Positions 39,360-48,790 of a stretch of 64,000 bases of DNA are shown here, in pieces. The stretch comes from JANPLD01 sp964445765 (GTDB lineage: Bacteria; Pseudomonadota; Alphaproteobacteria; Rickettsiales; UBA8987): the NCBI GenBank assembly GCA_964445765.1, contig CAYULD010000004.1:62001-126000 (forward strand). Reading direction: 5' to 3'. The notes under the pieces were generated by a model, which worked only from the letters and a program-made list of their open reading frames with translations, was not told the origin of the DNA and did no database searches. Position 1 is the stretch's first letter. Every line of letters starts with the position of its first letter. A program made the translations under genes and the position numbers.

Positions 39360-41444
39360 TTACGCAACTTTTGCTTTTACTTCCTCAGCAATAGCATTTG
39401 GAACTTGTGCATAATGAGCAAATTCCATAGTAAATTGTGCTCTACCTTGAGATAAAGAACGAAGCTGAGAAACATAACCAAACATTGATGCAAGCGGAAC
39501 TTTTGCATTAATAACTTTAGCATTTCCTCTATCATCCATTGAGTTAATTTGCCCACGACGAGAGTTAAGATCGCCGATTACATCACCCATATAATCTTCA
39601 GGGGTTACAACTTCAACTTTCATTATTGGCTCAAGAAGAACTGGCCCCGCTTTTTCCATCGCCTCACGGAATGCCGCACGAGCTGCAATTTCAAACGCTA
39701 ATGCACTAGAGTCAACATCGTGATAAGCACCATCATTTAGTGTAACTTGAAAATCAATTGTAGGGTAGCCTGCAATTACGCCAGTTGTAGAAGCTGATTG
39801 AATACCTTTATCAACAGCTGGAATATATTCACGAGGAACATTACCGCCCGTTACTTCATTAATGAATTCATAGCCTGTTCCAGCCTCTTTTGGTTCAAAA
39901 ATAACATTGATTTTAGCAAATTGACCAGCACCGCCAGATTGTTTTTTGTGAGTATAAGTAAGCTCATATCTTTTAGTGATAGTCTCACGATATGCAACTT
40001 GAGGTGCACCAATATTAGCCTCAACATTAAATTCGCGTTTCATTCTATCAACGATAATTTCCAAGTGAAGTTCACCCATACCTTTTAAGATAGTTTGGCC
40101 AGTTTCTTCATTAGATGTAACCCTTAAAGATGGATCTTCCGCAACTAATCTTCCAATAGCAATACCCATTTTTTCTTGGTCTGCTTTTGTTTTTGGCTCA
40201 ACAGCAATTTCAATTACTGGCTCTGGGAAATCCATTCTTTCTAAGATAATTGGCTTCGCAGGATCGCATAAAGTATCACCAGTTGTAGTATCTTTTAAGC
40301 CAGCAACCGCAACAATATCACCTGCAACCGCTGATTTGATATCTTCACGGTTATTTGCGTGCATTAATAACATACGGCCTATACGCTCTTTCTTATCTTT
40401 AACAGAGTTAAGAAGTGCATCACCCGAGTTAAGTGTGCCAGAGTAAATACGAATAAATGTTAAAGAGCCAACGAATGGATCATTCATAATTTTGAATGCT
40501 AATGCAGAAAAAGGCTCTTTTTCATTTGCTTTACGGCTCATAGCTTCATCAGGGTTATTAACTGAACAACCTTGAACATCAGGAATATCAATAGGTGATG
40601 GCAGATAATCAACAACGCCATCAAGAAGCAACTGAACACCTTTATTTTTGAATGCAGAGCCAGTAAAAATTGGAACGAATTTCAAGGCAATAGTTCCTTT
40701 ACGGATTGCTTTTTTGAGTTCTTCTTCTGAAATTTCTTTGCCTTCAAGATATTTTTCCATAAGGGCATCTTCAACTTCAACTGCGGTTTCAACAAGTTTT
40801 TCACGATATTCTTTCGCTTGTTCTTGCAAATCCGCAGGGATTTCAACATATTCAAACTTCGCACCTAATTCATCACCTTTCCAAACAACACCTTTCATTT
40901 TAATTAAATCAACAACGCCTTGTAAATCAGCTTCAGCACCAATTGGAAGTTGCATAACTAGAGGTGTTGCACCAAGCCTTTCCTTAATCATTTCAACGCA
41001 ACGGAAGAAATTAGCCCCAGTTCTATCAAGTTTATTAACAAAACACATACGAGGAACACCATATTTATCAGCTTGCCTCCATACTGTTTCAGATTGTGGC
41101 TCTACACCTGCAACGCCATCAAATACTGTTACGGCACCATCTAAAACCCTAAGAGAACGCTCAACTTCAATAGTAAAATCTACGTGGCCGGGGGTATCAA
41201 TAATGTTAATTCTATGATTATTCCAAAAGCAAGTTGTTGCGGCAGAAGTGATTGTAATTCCACGCTCTTTTTCTTGCTCCATCCAGTCCATTGTTGCTGC
41301 ACCTTCATGAACTTCACCGATTTTATGAGATTTACCAGTGTAATATAAAATACGCTCTGTAGTGGTTGTTTTACCGGCATCAATGTGCGCGCAAATGCCT
41401 ATATTGCGATATTTTTCAATGGGGTATTTCTGACCTGCTGACAT
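39360..41444 (-). CDS. fusA: Elongation factor G
   Basis: 694 residues, the full five-domain translocase. G1 AHIDAGKTTTTERILYYTG, G3 DTPGHVDFTIEVERSLRVLD, G4 NKLDRTGAN, and domain IV with EYIPAVDKGIQSA are all intact. ESLRVLD-type switch residues are standard. Unlike most proteobacteria it is not preceded by rpsL-rpsG or followed by tuf; it forms its own unit with a strong terminator. Confidence 0.97.
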   Translation of the reverse strand: MSAGQKYPIEKYRNIGICAHIDAGKTTTTERILYYTGKSHKIGEVHEGAATMDWMEQEKERGITITSAATTCFWNNHRINIIDTPGHVDFTIEVERSLRVLDGAVTVFDGVAGVEPQSETVWRQADKYGVPRMCFVNKLDRTGANFFRCVEMIKERLGATPLVMQLPIGAEADLQGVVDLIKMKGVVWKGDELGAKFEYVEIPADLQEQAKEYREKLVETAVEVEDALMEKYLEGKEISEEELKKAIRKGTIALKFVPIFTGSAFKNKGVQLLLDGVVDYLPSPIDIPDVQGCSVNNPDEAMSRKANEKEPFSALAFKIMNDPFVGSLTFIRIYSGTLNSGDALLNSVKDKKERIGRMLLMHANNREDIKSAVAGDIVAVAGLKDTTTGDTLCDPAKPIILERMDFPEPVIEIAVEPKTKADQEKMGIAIGRLVAEDPSLRVTSNEETGQTILKGMGELHLEIIVDRMKREFNVEANIGAPQVAYRETITKRYELTYTHKKQSGGAGQFAKINVIFEPKEAGTGYEFINEVTGGNVPREYIPAVDKGIQSASTTGVIAGYPTIDFQVTLNDGAYHDVDSSALAFEIAARAAFREAMEKAGPVLLEPIMKVEVVTPEDYMGDVIGDLNSRRGQINSMDDRGNAKVINAKVPLASMFGYVSQLRSLSQGRAQFTMEFAHYAQVPNAIAEEVKAKVA

Positions 41445-41580
41445 ATTAATTAATTTTAGTTGTTTATTGTAAAAATGATAATTTGAGGCTTGAAATTTGC
41501 TAAACCTGAAATTTAAGGTTGGCTTAATGCAAAAGAATTATAATTGCAAGAAATTTGTTTGAGTTTTGTATTTAATGCTT

Positions 41581-41609
41581 AACATCTGGGTAAAATTTAC
41601 CCAGATGTT
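41581..41609. repeat. 29-nt near-perfect palindrome between fusA and the 1517-aa gene
   Basis: AACATCTGGGTAAA (41581-41594) is mirrored by TTTACCCAGATGTT (41596-41609) around one central base. It follows the stop of the 1517-residue gene by 22 bases and precedes fusA on the same strand. There is no T-run on either side, so it is not a classical terminator. It may be a Rho-assisted stop, an mRNA-stabilising hairpin or an operator for fusA. Confidence 0.7.
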
Positions 41610-41631
41610 TAACGGGGAATAAATCTAAATT

Positions 41632-44600
41632 TTAAAAGCTAAATGAGTCCACTTGATTTAGTGGGTCAACTTGATTTGAATCAGCTTGATTTAGTGTGTC
41701 GCTATTTATTTCTATAAATTCAACAGGGGCAATTGAGCTAGCAATTAAGTCGCCATCTACTAAAATTGAATACTCATTATAATCAGAATTGATAATATTT
41801 GGTGCAAGTTCAATATTTTCAACCTCGGAAACTAAATTTGTAAGTTCTGTTACCTTTGCATTAATAATTTTTTCAAGTGGGCCAGTGATATTTCCAATTA
41901 AACTCTTACTTAAAAACTTACCTAAAGATTCATTGATGTCCGCAACAGATTCAGATAATTTTTCTATTTGATCTGTTAAAACGGTTATTTTTTTAAAAGC
42001 GTCATCAATATCAAAAGGTTTTTTTGGTAAACCTTCTCCAATGATTTTAACTTCGAAAGATTTTTCTAATTTAGCACCTGCAATAGGCTCTGATCCTTGA
42101 TATGCTTCAATGTATTTTTTAAAAGAAAGTTCTAGATTATCCCCCTTTGCTAAATTTTTAGTAACATAATCTAATGCTTCTTGATTTTTAAGCATAATTT
42201 GTATTCCTATTTCTCCACCCTCAGCATTTTCTATGCCTTTCCAATCAAAGAGTTCTTCAAAGTTTTTGCCATTTAACCCTTTTAATATAGGTTGGTCTTT
42301 CATTCCAATATTTGCATTGTCGCTATTATGGTCAAAGATAATGGTGGCAAGTGGTTGAGATAAGCTCAGGTGACTTTCTTTAATTTCAACTTTTTCAGTG
42401 CCATTTTCATTGTTTGAATTTAACATCTGTAAAGTTAGAGAAATATCGTTTGTAGATTGAGCTAAAACATCATCACTTGCAGGTGCAGTTACTGGTACAG
42501 AAGTTTGATTTGAGCTTGAAGCTGTCGCTGATGTTTGCTTAGCAGGTGCAGTTAGTGCATCATCACTTGCAGGTGTAGCTACGGAATTATTACTTTGATC
42601 TGCATCAAAAACATATAATCCACTATCATTATTAATATTTGCACTTAAAACTGATGCATCTGTTCCGTTTCCATTTCCTGAGTTGCTTACTGGTCCTTTT
42701 GAAAAAGATGAATACCAAACGAAGCCATCTTTCAAATTATTAGAGCCGTATGAACCTTCATATGGTATTTTTGTAATTAAGAAGTCATTTGATCCAATTA
42801 ATTGATTGAGCTTATTTTGACCCGTGGCCGTTATACCCATAAAGCCAGTTCCATCGGGTGCAACTCCTGCTAAAATATCCGTTCCAACCAAAAGTGACCC
42901 AACATTTTGCCCTTGTGTTGTATAAAGTTCAATAGTTTGGGCATTTATTTTGAAAGTATTAAAAGTTTGATTAGTGCCAGTTACAAACTGAGTTATTGCC
43001 TGTTGAGGGTTAACTTTAGAAATATCAAAATTATAAAAGGCATTCGTATCGTTTAGTGCTAAATTTCTAAAACCAAGCACATCCTTGTTATAATTACCAA
43101 CTAGTTTAGTGGTGTCAGCTGTGTCTTGATCTCCTTCATCAATGCTGGCCTTTTCTTGCCAAGCATCCATAGGTTTTCTATTCATATCATAAAGATCTTT
43201 GATAACATTTGGTGGTGTTGGTGTAGGAGATATGCTGTTGCCACCCCCATTATTATTTCCACCGCCTGTATTGCCACCAATTGTAGAATTAGTAAAAGCT
43301 ACAATAAAATTGTTATTATCAGAACCTAAAGAATTTAAAAAACTATTTCCTGAGAGCTGACCAAAAACTGGGTTATTACCAGCTTGTTGCATTAAACCGC
43401 TTAGTAAGCTGTATCCTGCTGGCGTTAAAAATACATTTATAACTCCGTTATTAGCTACATTAAAATCAAGATGTGTTCCTGCTTTTAAGGAAATTGATAG
43501 GTTTGGATTTCCAAAAACACTCAAATTTAGATCTCCTAATATAGCAAAGCCATTTGTGATACTTGGATCTTTTGGTGTTGCAACAATTAGAGGTGAATTT
43601 GCACTTATTGCTGAGAAACTAAATTGATTATTAACAGTTAAGTTGCTAGGGAAAGTAAAAGTATAGCTGTCTACATCATTACTACCCGCGGGGCCTGATG
43701 GGTCAAATGACATCAATGTAGGATTGCCGGGGGTTTTGCCAACAGTTAATGAGCCACCATTGTTATTTCCGCCAACTAATTGAGAGTTTGCATTGGCAGA
43801 TGTGCCAGTGCTATTATTAATTGGTACTGCCGTAGATAAGTTTGAGGAAGAGCTTGAATTCAGGTTATTGTTACTGGTTCCCAAGTTATTTGATATTGAG
43901 CTATTATTTGTGCTAGTTGACAAGTTATTTTGTGTATTAATTTGGCTTTGTTGCATAGCATTTGTTAAGCTTCCCATATTAAATAATCCAGAGCTTACTG
44001 AGTTAGAACTTCCCGAGTTAGAAAGATTATTATTTATTGGAGTTGAAGAAATTGGGTTGCTCTGTTGCATTCCAATATTCGCCATATTGCTTTGATCAAT
44101 ATCAGTAGTTACTGGGTTAATACTAACTGAATCTAGGGAGTTATTGTTTGCATTGCTACTATCTGATAATGAGGTGCTTTTTGTGATTGGAACTGATAAT
44201 TGGAAGTAATCAACATCACCTTTTGCATTTACGAATCCAACTGCGTTTTTAGCATTTATTGTTATGTTTTGTTGAAATTGTGATGGAATGTTTTTGATTA
44301 AATTTACACCAGCTTGGGTTAAAGAAAGTTGACCGTTAGAAACAACATAATGCGTATTGAGTTGTAATTGAAGGGTTACAACGCTTGTTCCTACGGTTTG
44401 GTAAGAAACATCTAGTTTTCCTAAAATTGGATTCTGATTAACGCCCGTTGAGCCTGAAAAGTAAACTAGAGGTTGATTTGCTGATAAATTTGTAATATCA
44501 ATTGCTTGTTTATTGCTTGTTAATATAGAGGGGTTTAGGCTTGCTTTAATTAAATCAACATCGTTATTACTAGAATCGGTTATAAGGTTAGGTTGTTGAA

Positions 44601-46185
44601 CTAATGAGGTGTTATTTTGTGAAGTGTTGCTAGAATTTGTGTTTGAGCTTAATGATGTATTATCATTAGAACTAGATTGTTGGCTTGAATTTGTTCCAGA
44701 TGTATCATTTGTATTTCCAGAGGAGCCACCATTGACACCAGATTGTTGACCGTTTGATTGGTTTGAACTGCCAGCTGATGAAGTTATATCATCAAGAATT
44801 TGTTGAATTTGATCGTATGTTTTGCCAGTCGCATTAGCAATTGATAATAGATCTAAATGATTATTAAATAAGTATCCAAATACTTCCTGCTCTGTTTCAG
44901 CATTCATTAATTCTTTCAATTCTTGAATTGAACTTATCAAATTATAGTTAACACCATTAAGCTCATTAGGAGGTAAAAAATTGCCTCCGATTTTTAAAAT
45001 CCCATAATATGGTATCCATATAGCTCCCTTTGATTTAATTTCTTCTTGAATATGAAAAAATGGAACTCCGTGATTGGATATTACTGAGCTAAGAATTTCT
45101 TTTGCAAGATCTTGATCGCTTAATTGTGCTAATAAGTATTCACCTAAGTGAGCAGAAAGCCCGCTTCCGAAATCATAATCAACTTTTTTTCCAGCAAAAT
45201 TTGCTGTACCAGATGTGTAGGCGTTTATACCTTGCCACACTCTATCACCTAGTGCAACAGCCGCATTATCTAATCCAGAATTTTCAACATCCCTGTATGT
45301 TTCGCATCCATTGCTAAGATCTGTTTCAATTTCCATTAAAAATTTTCCTAGTGGTGGCCTTTCTCTGTTTGACTCATAAATTGTAAAATTAAAACTTACT
45401 AGGCTTGCTCCATTACCATTAATATTATCTGTAATTCCTCCTATTATAGAAGCACCATTTTGTGTTAAATTAATTGATACTTCTGTTCCGGTGTCCACTA
45501 TAAGATAATCCTGATTTATTTTCATAGTGTAATTTACAGAGCCTTTTGTAACTGTAATGTTTCCAAAAACTCCAATATCCAATCCATTTAATGAAGTAAA
45601 TTTAACTATTGTATCTCCTTGTTTTAAAAATTCTACTGCGTGTAACTTAGGGCTTAATTCTACGCCTAGCTGATCATTTCCTCCAGATGCATCAATAGGG
45701 TTTGCTTGATTCAGAATATCTTCGGTGGTTAAAAATTCAGCGTTTCTATATACATTTTGTTCAGCAATTATTGTGTTACTAGAACCTTGAGTTACATATA
45801 CTCCAAAATCAAAACTTATATCATTATTAAGAAGTCCTGCGGTTTCTGCAATTATCATTAACGATTTTGTTGCTTGCGTTGTTAAAGCATAATTTCCTGA
45901 TTGTGTAGGAATAATAGGGTTGCTAGGAAATGAAAAATTATTTGGGAGACTAATACCCTGAGATGATAATTGTGCTAATATTGTGGAAGGAGAAGTTAAA
46001 TCTAACGTTATTTCTGAGCTTCCATTTATAATTTTAATAGATTTTAGGGCTACTTTGTCTGTCAGACCTTTTCCCGTTACTTTAATAATGTCTAAAGGTT
46101 GAAATTGAGTGAATTGTGTTGCTGTCATTAAAGACTCAAAAAGATTTAATTGGTTCCCATTATTGTGCGTGATTAAAATTGTCAT
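41632..46185 (-). CDS. Giant Asn/Ser-rich repeat protein, 1517 aa (paralogue of 50737-53631)
   Basis: No known family recognised. No signal peptide, transmembrane helix or RTX motif. A beta-rich unit recurs at about residues 190-250, 570-630, 864-930, 1073-1130 and, weakly, 1278-1310. Its hallmarks are a PL(V/I) strand, then (I)LG(D/K)L, then a Leu-rich strand, GTH or NTH, a Val/Ala-Asn-Gly turn and LT-x-AG. Residues about 293-460 form a separate domain (CETYRDVENSGLDNA, KGAIWIPYYGILKIGG). Low-complexity Asn/Ser/Gly linkers lie at about 465-535, 670-830 and 970-995. The acidic C-terminus follows a helical stretch (1395-1460). It could be a secreted or surface protein using a non-Sec route, but this is inference. 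Only three Cys or fewer are visible. Confidence 0.7.
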   Translation of the reverse strand: MTILITHNNGNQLNLFESLMTATQFTQFQPLDIIKVTGKGLTDKVALKSIKIINGSSEITLDLTSPSTILAQLSSQGISLPNNFSFPSNPIIPTQSGNYALTTQATKSLMIIAETAGLLNNDISFDFGVYVTQGSSNTIIAEQNVYRNAEFLTTEDILNQANPIDASGGNDQLGVELSPKLHAVEFLKQGDTIVKFTSLNGLDIGVFGNITVTKGSVNYTMKINQDYLIVDTGTEVSINLTQNGASIIGGITDNINGNGASLVSFNFTIYESNRERPPLGKFLMEIETDLSNGCETYRDVENSGLDNAAVALGDRVWQGINAYTSGTANFAGKKVDYDFGSGLSAHLGEYLLAQLSDQDLAKEILSSVISNHGVPFFHIQEEIKSKGAIWIPYYGILKIGGNFLPPNELNGVNYNLISSIQELKELMNAETEQEVFGYLFNNHLDLLSIANATGKTYDQIQQILDDITSSAGSSNQSNGQQSGVNGGSSGNTNDTSGTNSSQQSSSNDNTSLSSNTNSSNTSQNNTSLVQQPNLITDSSNNDVDLIKASLNPSILTSNKQAIDITNLSANQPLVYFSGSTGVNQNPILGKLDVSYQTVGTSVVTLQLQLNTHYVVSNGQLSLTQAGVNLIKNIPSQFQQNITINAKNAVGFVNAKGDVDYFQLSVPITKSTSLSDSSNANNNSLDSVSINPVTTDIDQSNMANIGMQQSNPISSTPINNNLSNSGSSNSVSSGLFNMGSLTNAMQQSQINTQNNLSTSTNNSSISNNLGTSNNNLNSSSSSNLSTAVPINNSTGTSANANSQLVGGNNNGGSLTVGKTPGNPTLMSFDPSGPAGSNDVDSYTFTFPSNLTVNNQFSFSAISANSPLIVATPKDPSITNGFAILGDLNLSVFGNPNLSISLKAGTHLDFNVANNGVINVFLTPAGYSLLSGLMQQAGNNPVFGQLSGNSFLNSLGSDNNNFIVAFTNSTIGGNTGGGNNNGGGNSISPTPTPPNVIKDLYDMNRKPMDAWQEKASIDEGDQDTADTTKLVGNYNKDVLGFRNLALNDTNAFYNFDISKVNPQQAITQFVTGTNQTFNTFKINAQTIELYTTQGQNVGSLLVGTDILAGVAPDGTGFMGITATGQNKLNQLIGSNDFLITKIPYEGSYGSNNLKDGFVWYSSFSKGPVSNSGNGNGTDASVLSANINNDSGLYVFDADQSNNSVATPASDDALTAPAKQTSATASSSNQTSVPVTAPASDDVLAQSTNDISLTLQMLNSNNENGTEKVEIKESHLSLSQPLATIIFDHNSDNANIGMKDQPILKGLNGKNFEELFDWKGIENAEGGEIGIQIMLKNQEALDYVTKNLAKGDNLELSFKKYIEAYQGSEPIAGAKLEKSFEVKIIGEGLPKKPFDIDDAFKKITVLTDQIEKLSESVADINESLGKFLSKSLIGNITGPLEKIINAKVTELTNLVSEVENIELAPNIINSDYNEYSILVDGDLIASSIAPVEFIEINSDTLNQADSNQVDPLNQVDSFSF

Positions 46186-46239
46186 ATATCCCCCGATAGA
46201 ATAAAAATAAATTAGTTAAAATTTTATATTAATTTTTGT

Positions 46240-46268
46240 ATTATATATTAAAAATTAGTTAATATCAA
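46240..46268 (-). promoter_or_regulatory. Sigma70-like promoter of the 1517-aa gene
   Basis: On the minus strand TTGATA (46263-46268) and a perfect TATAAT (46240-46245) are 17 bases apart, with an A/T-rich UP-like stretch further upstream. The 48-bp block 46243-46290 matches 53690-53737 upstream of the 964-residue gene at 42 of 48 positions, and at almost the same distance from the start codon (58 and 59 bases). Confidence 0.75.
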
Positions 46269-46387
46269 GAAAATTAGTAAAATTTTAACCGTTTCTTATT
46301 TGTATCTCTAACATATTGAAATCTAATAAAAATTGTATTTTTAAAAATTTATAATTAAAAGCTTGAATTCAAATTCAATATTGTTAT

Positions 46388-46426
46388 TATAGTGTTTAAC
46401 TAAGGTGGGCTTGCCCGCCTTTTTTG
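46388..46426 (+). promoter_or_regulatory. Possible -10 element and attenuator hairpin ahead of rimP-nusA
   Basis: TATAGT (46388-46393) could be a -10 element; TTGAAT at 46363-46368 is a poorly spaced -35. It is followed at once by a GC-rich hairpin GGTGGGC/GCCCGCC (46404-46419, one G-T pair) with a run of six T. No gene on the plus strand ends before it, so a terminator here would act on the rimP-nusA leader itself. NusA affects termination, so autoregulation by attenuation is a possible explanation. Confidence 0.45.
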
Positions 46427-46470
46427 TTGCTTAAATTTATAACCTGTTTCACTTGAACAATTATATCTAA

Positions 46471-46974
46471 ATGATTGAAAATCAAATAAAAAACCTTCTG
46501 GAAGATGAATTGAAGGTGGCTGGATATAAGTTGGTTCAAGTTAAATTTGGGGCAATGGTTGGTAAAAATAAAGCATTGCAAATATTTGCTGAAAAGCTAG
46601 ATTTCTCAACGCTTTCAGTGGGTGATTGCCAAAATATTAGCAGGTTAGCTTCTAATATTCTTGATGCTGAAGATATAATTAAAGATAAATATTTTTTAGA
46701 AGTTTCTTCCCCCGGTATTGATAGGGAGTTACTTGATTTAGAAGATTTTAAGCGTTTTGAAAATTTTATAATTAATCTTAAAACCAAACTCAAAATTGAT
46801 GAGTCTAGAAGGTTTAAGGGTAGGTATAAAATTTCCAATAATGATGGTGTGGAAGGGGTAAAAATTTTTTGTGATGATATTAAAAAAGAGATTTTTGTTG
46901 ATTTTAACAATATAGATACAGCAAAAATTATCATCACAGATGCTTTGCTAAAATCTAAGGGCGTTATGAATTAA
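46471..46974 (+). CDS. rimP: Ribosome maturation factor RimP
   Basis: 167 residues. Family segments are DCQNISRLASNILD, the conserved YFLEVSSPGIDRELLDLEDF and a C-terminal SH3-like domain with RRFKGRYKI and EIFVDFNNIDTAKII. RimP is needed for 30S maturation. It precedes nusA with a 57-bp gap, the standard order. Confidence 0.92.
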   Translation: MIENQIKNLLEDELKVAGYKLVQVKFGAMVGKNKALQIFAEKLDFSTLSVGDCQNISRLASNILDAEDIIKDKYFLEVSSPGIDRELLDLEDFKRFENFIINLKTKLKIDESRRFKGRYKISNNDGVEGVKIFCDDIKKEIFVDFNNIDTAKIIITDALLKSKGVMN

Positions 46975-47031
46975 GCCTTCAGAAACAATAAGAATTATAA
47001 AATAATTAAAGTTAAAATAAGGGGTTTTTTT

Positions 47032-48603
47032 ATGGCTAATGCTTCGTTCTCAATTACTGGTGGTTTGGAGATTATTCAAGTTGCTGAATCAGTTGCTAGA
47101 GAAAAAAATCTTAAAAGAGATATTGTAATTTCAGCTTTGGAAGCTGCGGTAGTTTCGGTGGCTCGTAAAAAATATGGTCATGATTTAATTATAAAAGCTC
47201 AAATTTCTGAAAAAGATGGTTCAATTAAAATCTTTAGGGAGCTTCAAGTAGTTGAGGTAGCTGAAGATACTAACACACAAATTGAGCTTAAATTTGCTAA
47301 AAAGAAAAATCCAGATGCTGAAATTGGTGATGTTATAACGCAAGAGCTTCCGCCTATTGATTTTGGCAGGGTTGCAGGGCAAACTTTTAAACAAGTTTTA
47401 ATGCAAAAAATTCGTGATGCTGAAAGAGAGCGTGAATTTGATGAATTCAAGGATAGAGTTGGTGAAATTGCCTCTGGCACTGTTGAAAGAATTGAAAATA
47501 ATGGGGATTTAGTAATTAATTTTGGTAAAACTGAAACTGTTCTTCCTAAAAATGAACTAATACCTAGAGAAAACTATCGCAAAGGTGATAGAATTAGAGC
47601 ATTTATTAGTGATGTTAGAAGGGAAAGAAAGGGGCCACAAATCTTCCTTTCTAGAAGGTCAAATGAGTTTTTGGCGGCGTTATTTACGCAAGAAGTGCCT
47701 GAAATTTATGATGGCATAGTTAAAATTGCTGCGGTTGCGCGTGATTCTGGCTCTCGTGCTAAGATTGCAGTTTATTCAGAAGATTCATCTATTGATGCGG
47801 TTGGCTCTTGCATAGGCCCTAGAGGTAGCAGGGTAACTTCAGTTTATAATGAGCTTCAAGGTGAAAAAATTGATATTATTGAATGGTCTAATGATCTTGC
47901 AACGCTTGCGGTTAATGCTATTGGCTCAAAAACTAAGGATTCAGTTGTTGAAGTTGTAAAAATTGTTATTGATGAAGATAATCATAAAATTATTGCAGTT
48001 GTTCCTGATGAAAATCTCTCAATCGCAATCGGCAGAAGGGGGCAGAATGTTCGCCTAGCTTCTGAGTTAATTGGCTGGAATATTGATATTATATCTGAAA
48101 GTGATGATGCAACTCGTTCAGTTGAAGAGTTTAATAGGCTTACAAAATTATTCTCTGAAAATCTTAATGTTGAAGAAGTTATTGGTCAATTACTAGCTTC
48201 TGAAGGCTTCACTAATATTGAAGAAGTTGCCTATGTTGATAGAGATGAACTTATGAGCATAGAAGGTTTTGAGGAAGAATTGGTTGATGAGCTTCAAAAG
48301 CGTGCGAAAGAATATATGGCTAATAACCCTAAGGAAGAGGTTTTAACACCTAATGCCAACCAAAAGCAATCAAGAAATAACAAGAAGGGCTTGCTTGGTA
48401 TTAATGGCGTTACAGCAGAAATTGCTGCACTTTTAATCAAAAAAGGCGTTAGAGAAGTTGAAGATTTAGCTGAGCTAGATTCTGATGAATTGCTTGCAAT
48501 TACTGAGCAAGAGGGAGTTGATAGAACGCTTGCAAATTCAATGATTATGGAAGCTAGAAGAAAACTCGGCTGGTTCAAGGAAGATAAAAGAAAAGCAGTT
48601 TAG
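47032..48603 (+). CDS. nusA: Transcription termination/antitermination protein NusA
   Basis: 523 residues. The N-terminal RNA polymerase-binding domain is followed by an S1 domain (about 135-200, GTVERIENNGDLVINFGKTE). Two KH domains follow (SSIDAVGSCIGPRGSRVTSV, IAIGRRGQNVRLASELIGWN). Two C-terminal helix-hairpin-helix repeats (about 370-430 and 445-515, LLASEGFTNIEEVAYVDRDE and LLIKKGVREVEDLAELDSDE) are typical of proteobacterial NusA. A GGGG tract precedes the ATG. The usual ylxR and infB do not follow; instead a tRNA-Arg gene lies 110 bp on. Confidence 0.96.
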   Translation: MANASFSITGGLEIIQVAESVAREKNLKRDIVISALEAAVVSVARKKYGHDLIIKAQISEKDGSIKIFRELQVVEVAEDTNTQIELKFAKKKNPDAEIGDVITQELPPIDFGRVAGQTFKQVLMQKIRDAEREREFDEFKDRVGEIASGTVERIENNGDLVINFGKTETVLPKNELIPRENYRKGDRIRAFISDVRRERKGPQIFLSRRSNEFLAALFTQEVPEIYDGIVKIAAVARDSGSRAKIAVYSEDSSIDAVGSCIGPRGSRVTSVYNELQGEKIDIIEWSNDLATLAVNAIGSKTKDSVVEVVKIVIDEDNHKIIAVVPDENLSIAIGRRGQNVRLASELIGWNIDIISESDDATRSVEEFNRLTKLFSENLNVEEVIGQLLASEGFTNIEEVAYVDRDELMSIEGFEEELVDELQKRAKEYMANNPKEEVLTPNANQKQSRNNKKGLLGINGVTAEIAALLIKKGVREVEDLAELDSDELLAITEQEGVDRTLANSMIMEARRKLGWFKEDKRKAV

Positions 48604-48713
48604 GTGCTCTTAGTAAATTTATAAAACTTTGCTAAATTTACCTAGTATAATTTAGTTTTTTTGGCTTGCGAATAATAAAAAAATAAATAGATATAATTTT
48701 CTTGTTCTTTTAT

Positions 48714-48790
48714 GACTCCGTAGCTCAGCAGGATAGAGCAACAGCCTTCTAAGCTGTGGGTCAGAGGTTCGAATCCTCTCGGAGTCGCCA
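48714..48790 (+). tRNA. tRNA-Arg (anticodon TCT)
   Basis: A 77-nt cloverleaf with encoded CCA. Acceptor GACTCCG pairs with CGGAGTC, the D arm reads GCTCAGCAGGATAGAGC, the anticodon stem ACAGC/GCTGT encloses CTTCTAA with anticodon TCT, and the T arm is AGAGGTTCGAATCCTCT. It reads AGA and probably AGG codons, which are heavily used in this AT-rich genome (AGA/AGG dominate in the genes here). Confidence 0.97.

Noticed and set aside
43793..44095. Plus-strand open frame within the 1517-aa gene
   Set aside because: It is a shadow of the Ser/Asn-rich coding sequence on the other strand, giving a Leu/Val-rich artefact. The same applies to other opposite-strand frames inside ribosomal genes, fusA, nusA and dksA.
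41632..46185. Calling the giant protein an RTX or VCBS adhesin
   Set aside because: No GGxGxDxxx nonapeptides are present and the repeat wording does not match VCBS or cadherin units well enough.
46396..46581. Minus-strand open frame overlapping the start of rimP
   Set aside because: It overlaps the 5' end of a well-supported gene and the leader hairpin, with no recognisable protein features.
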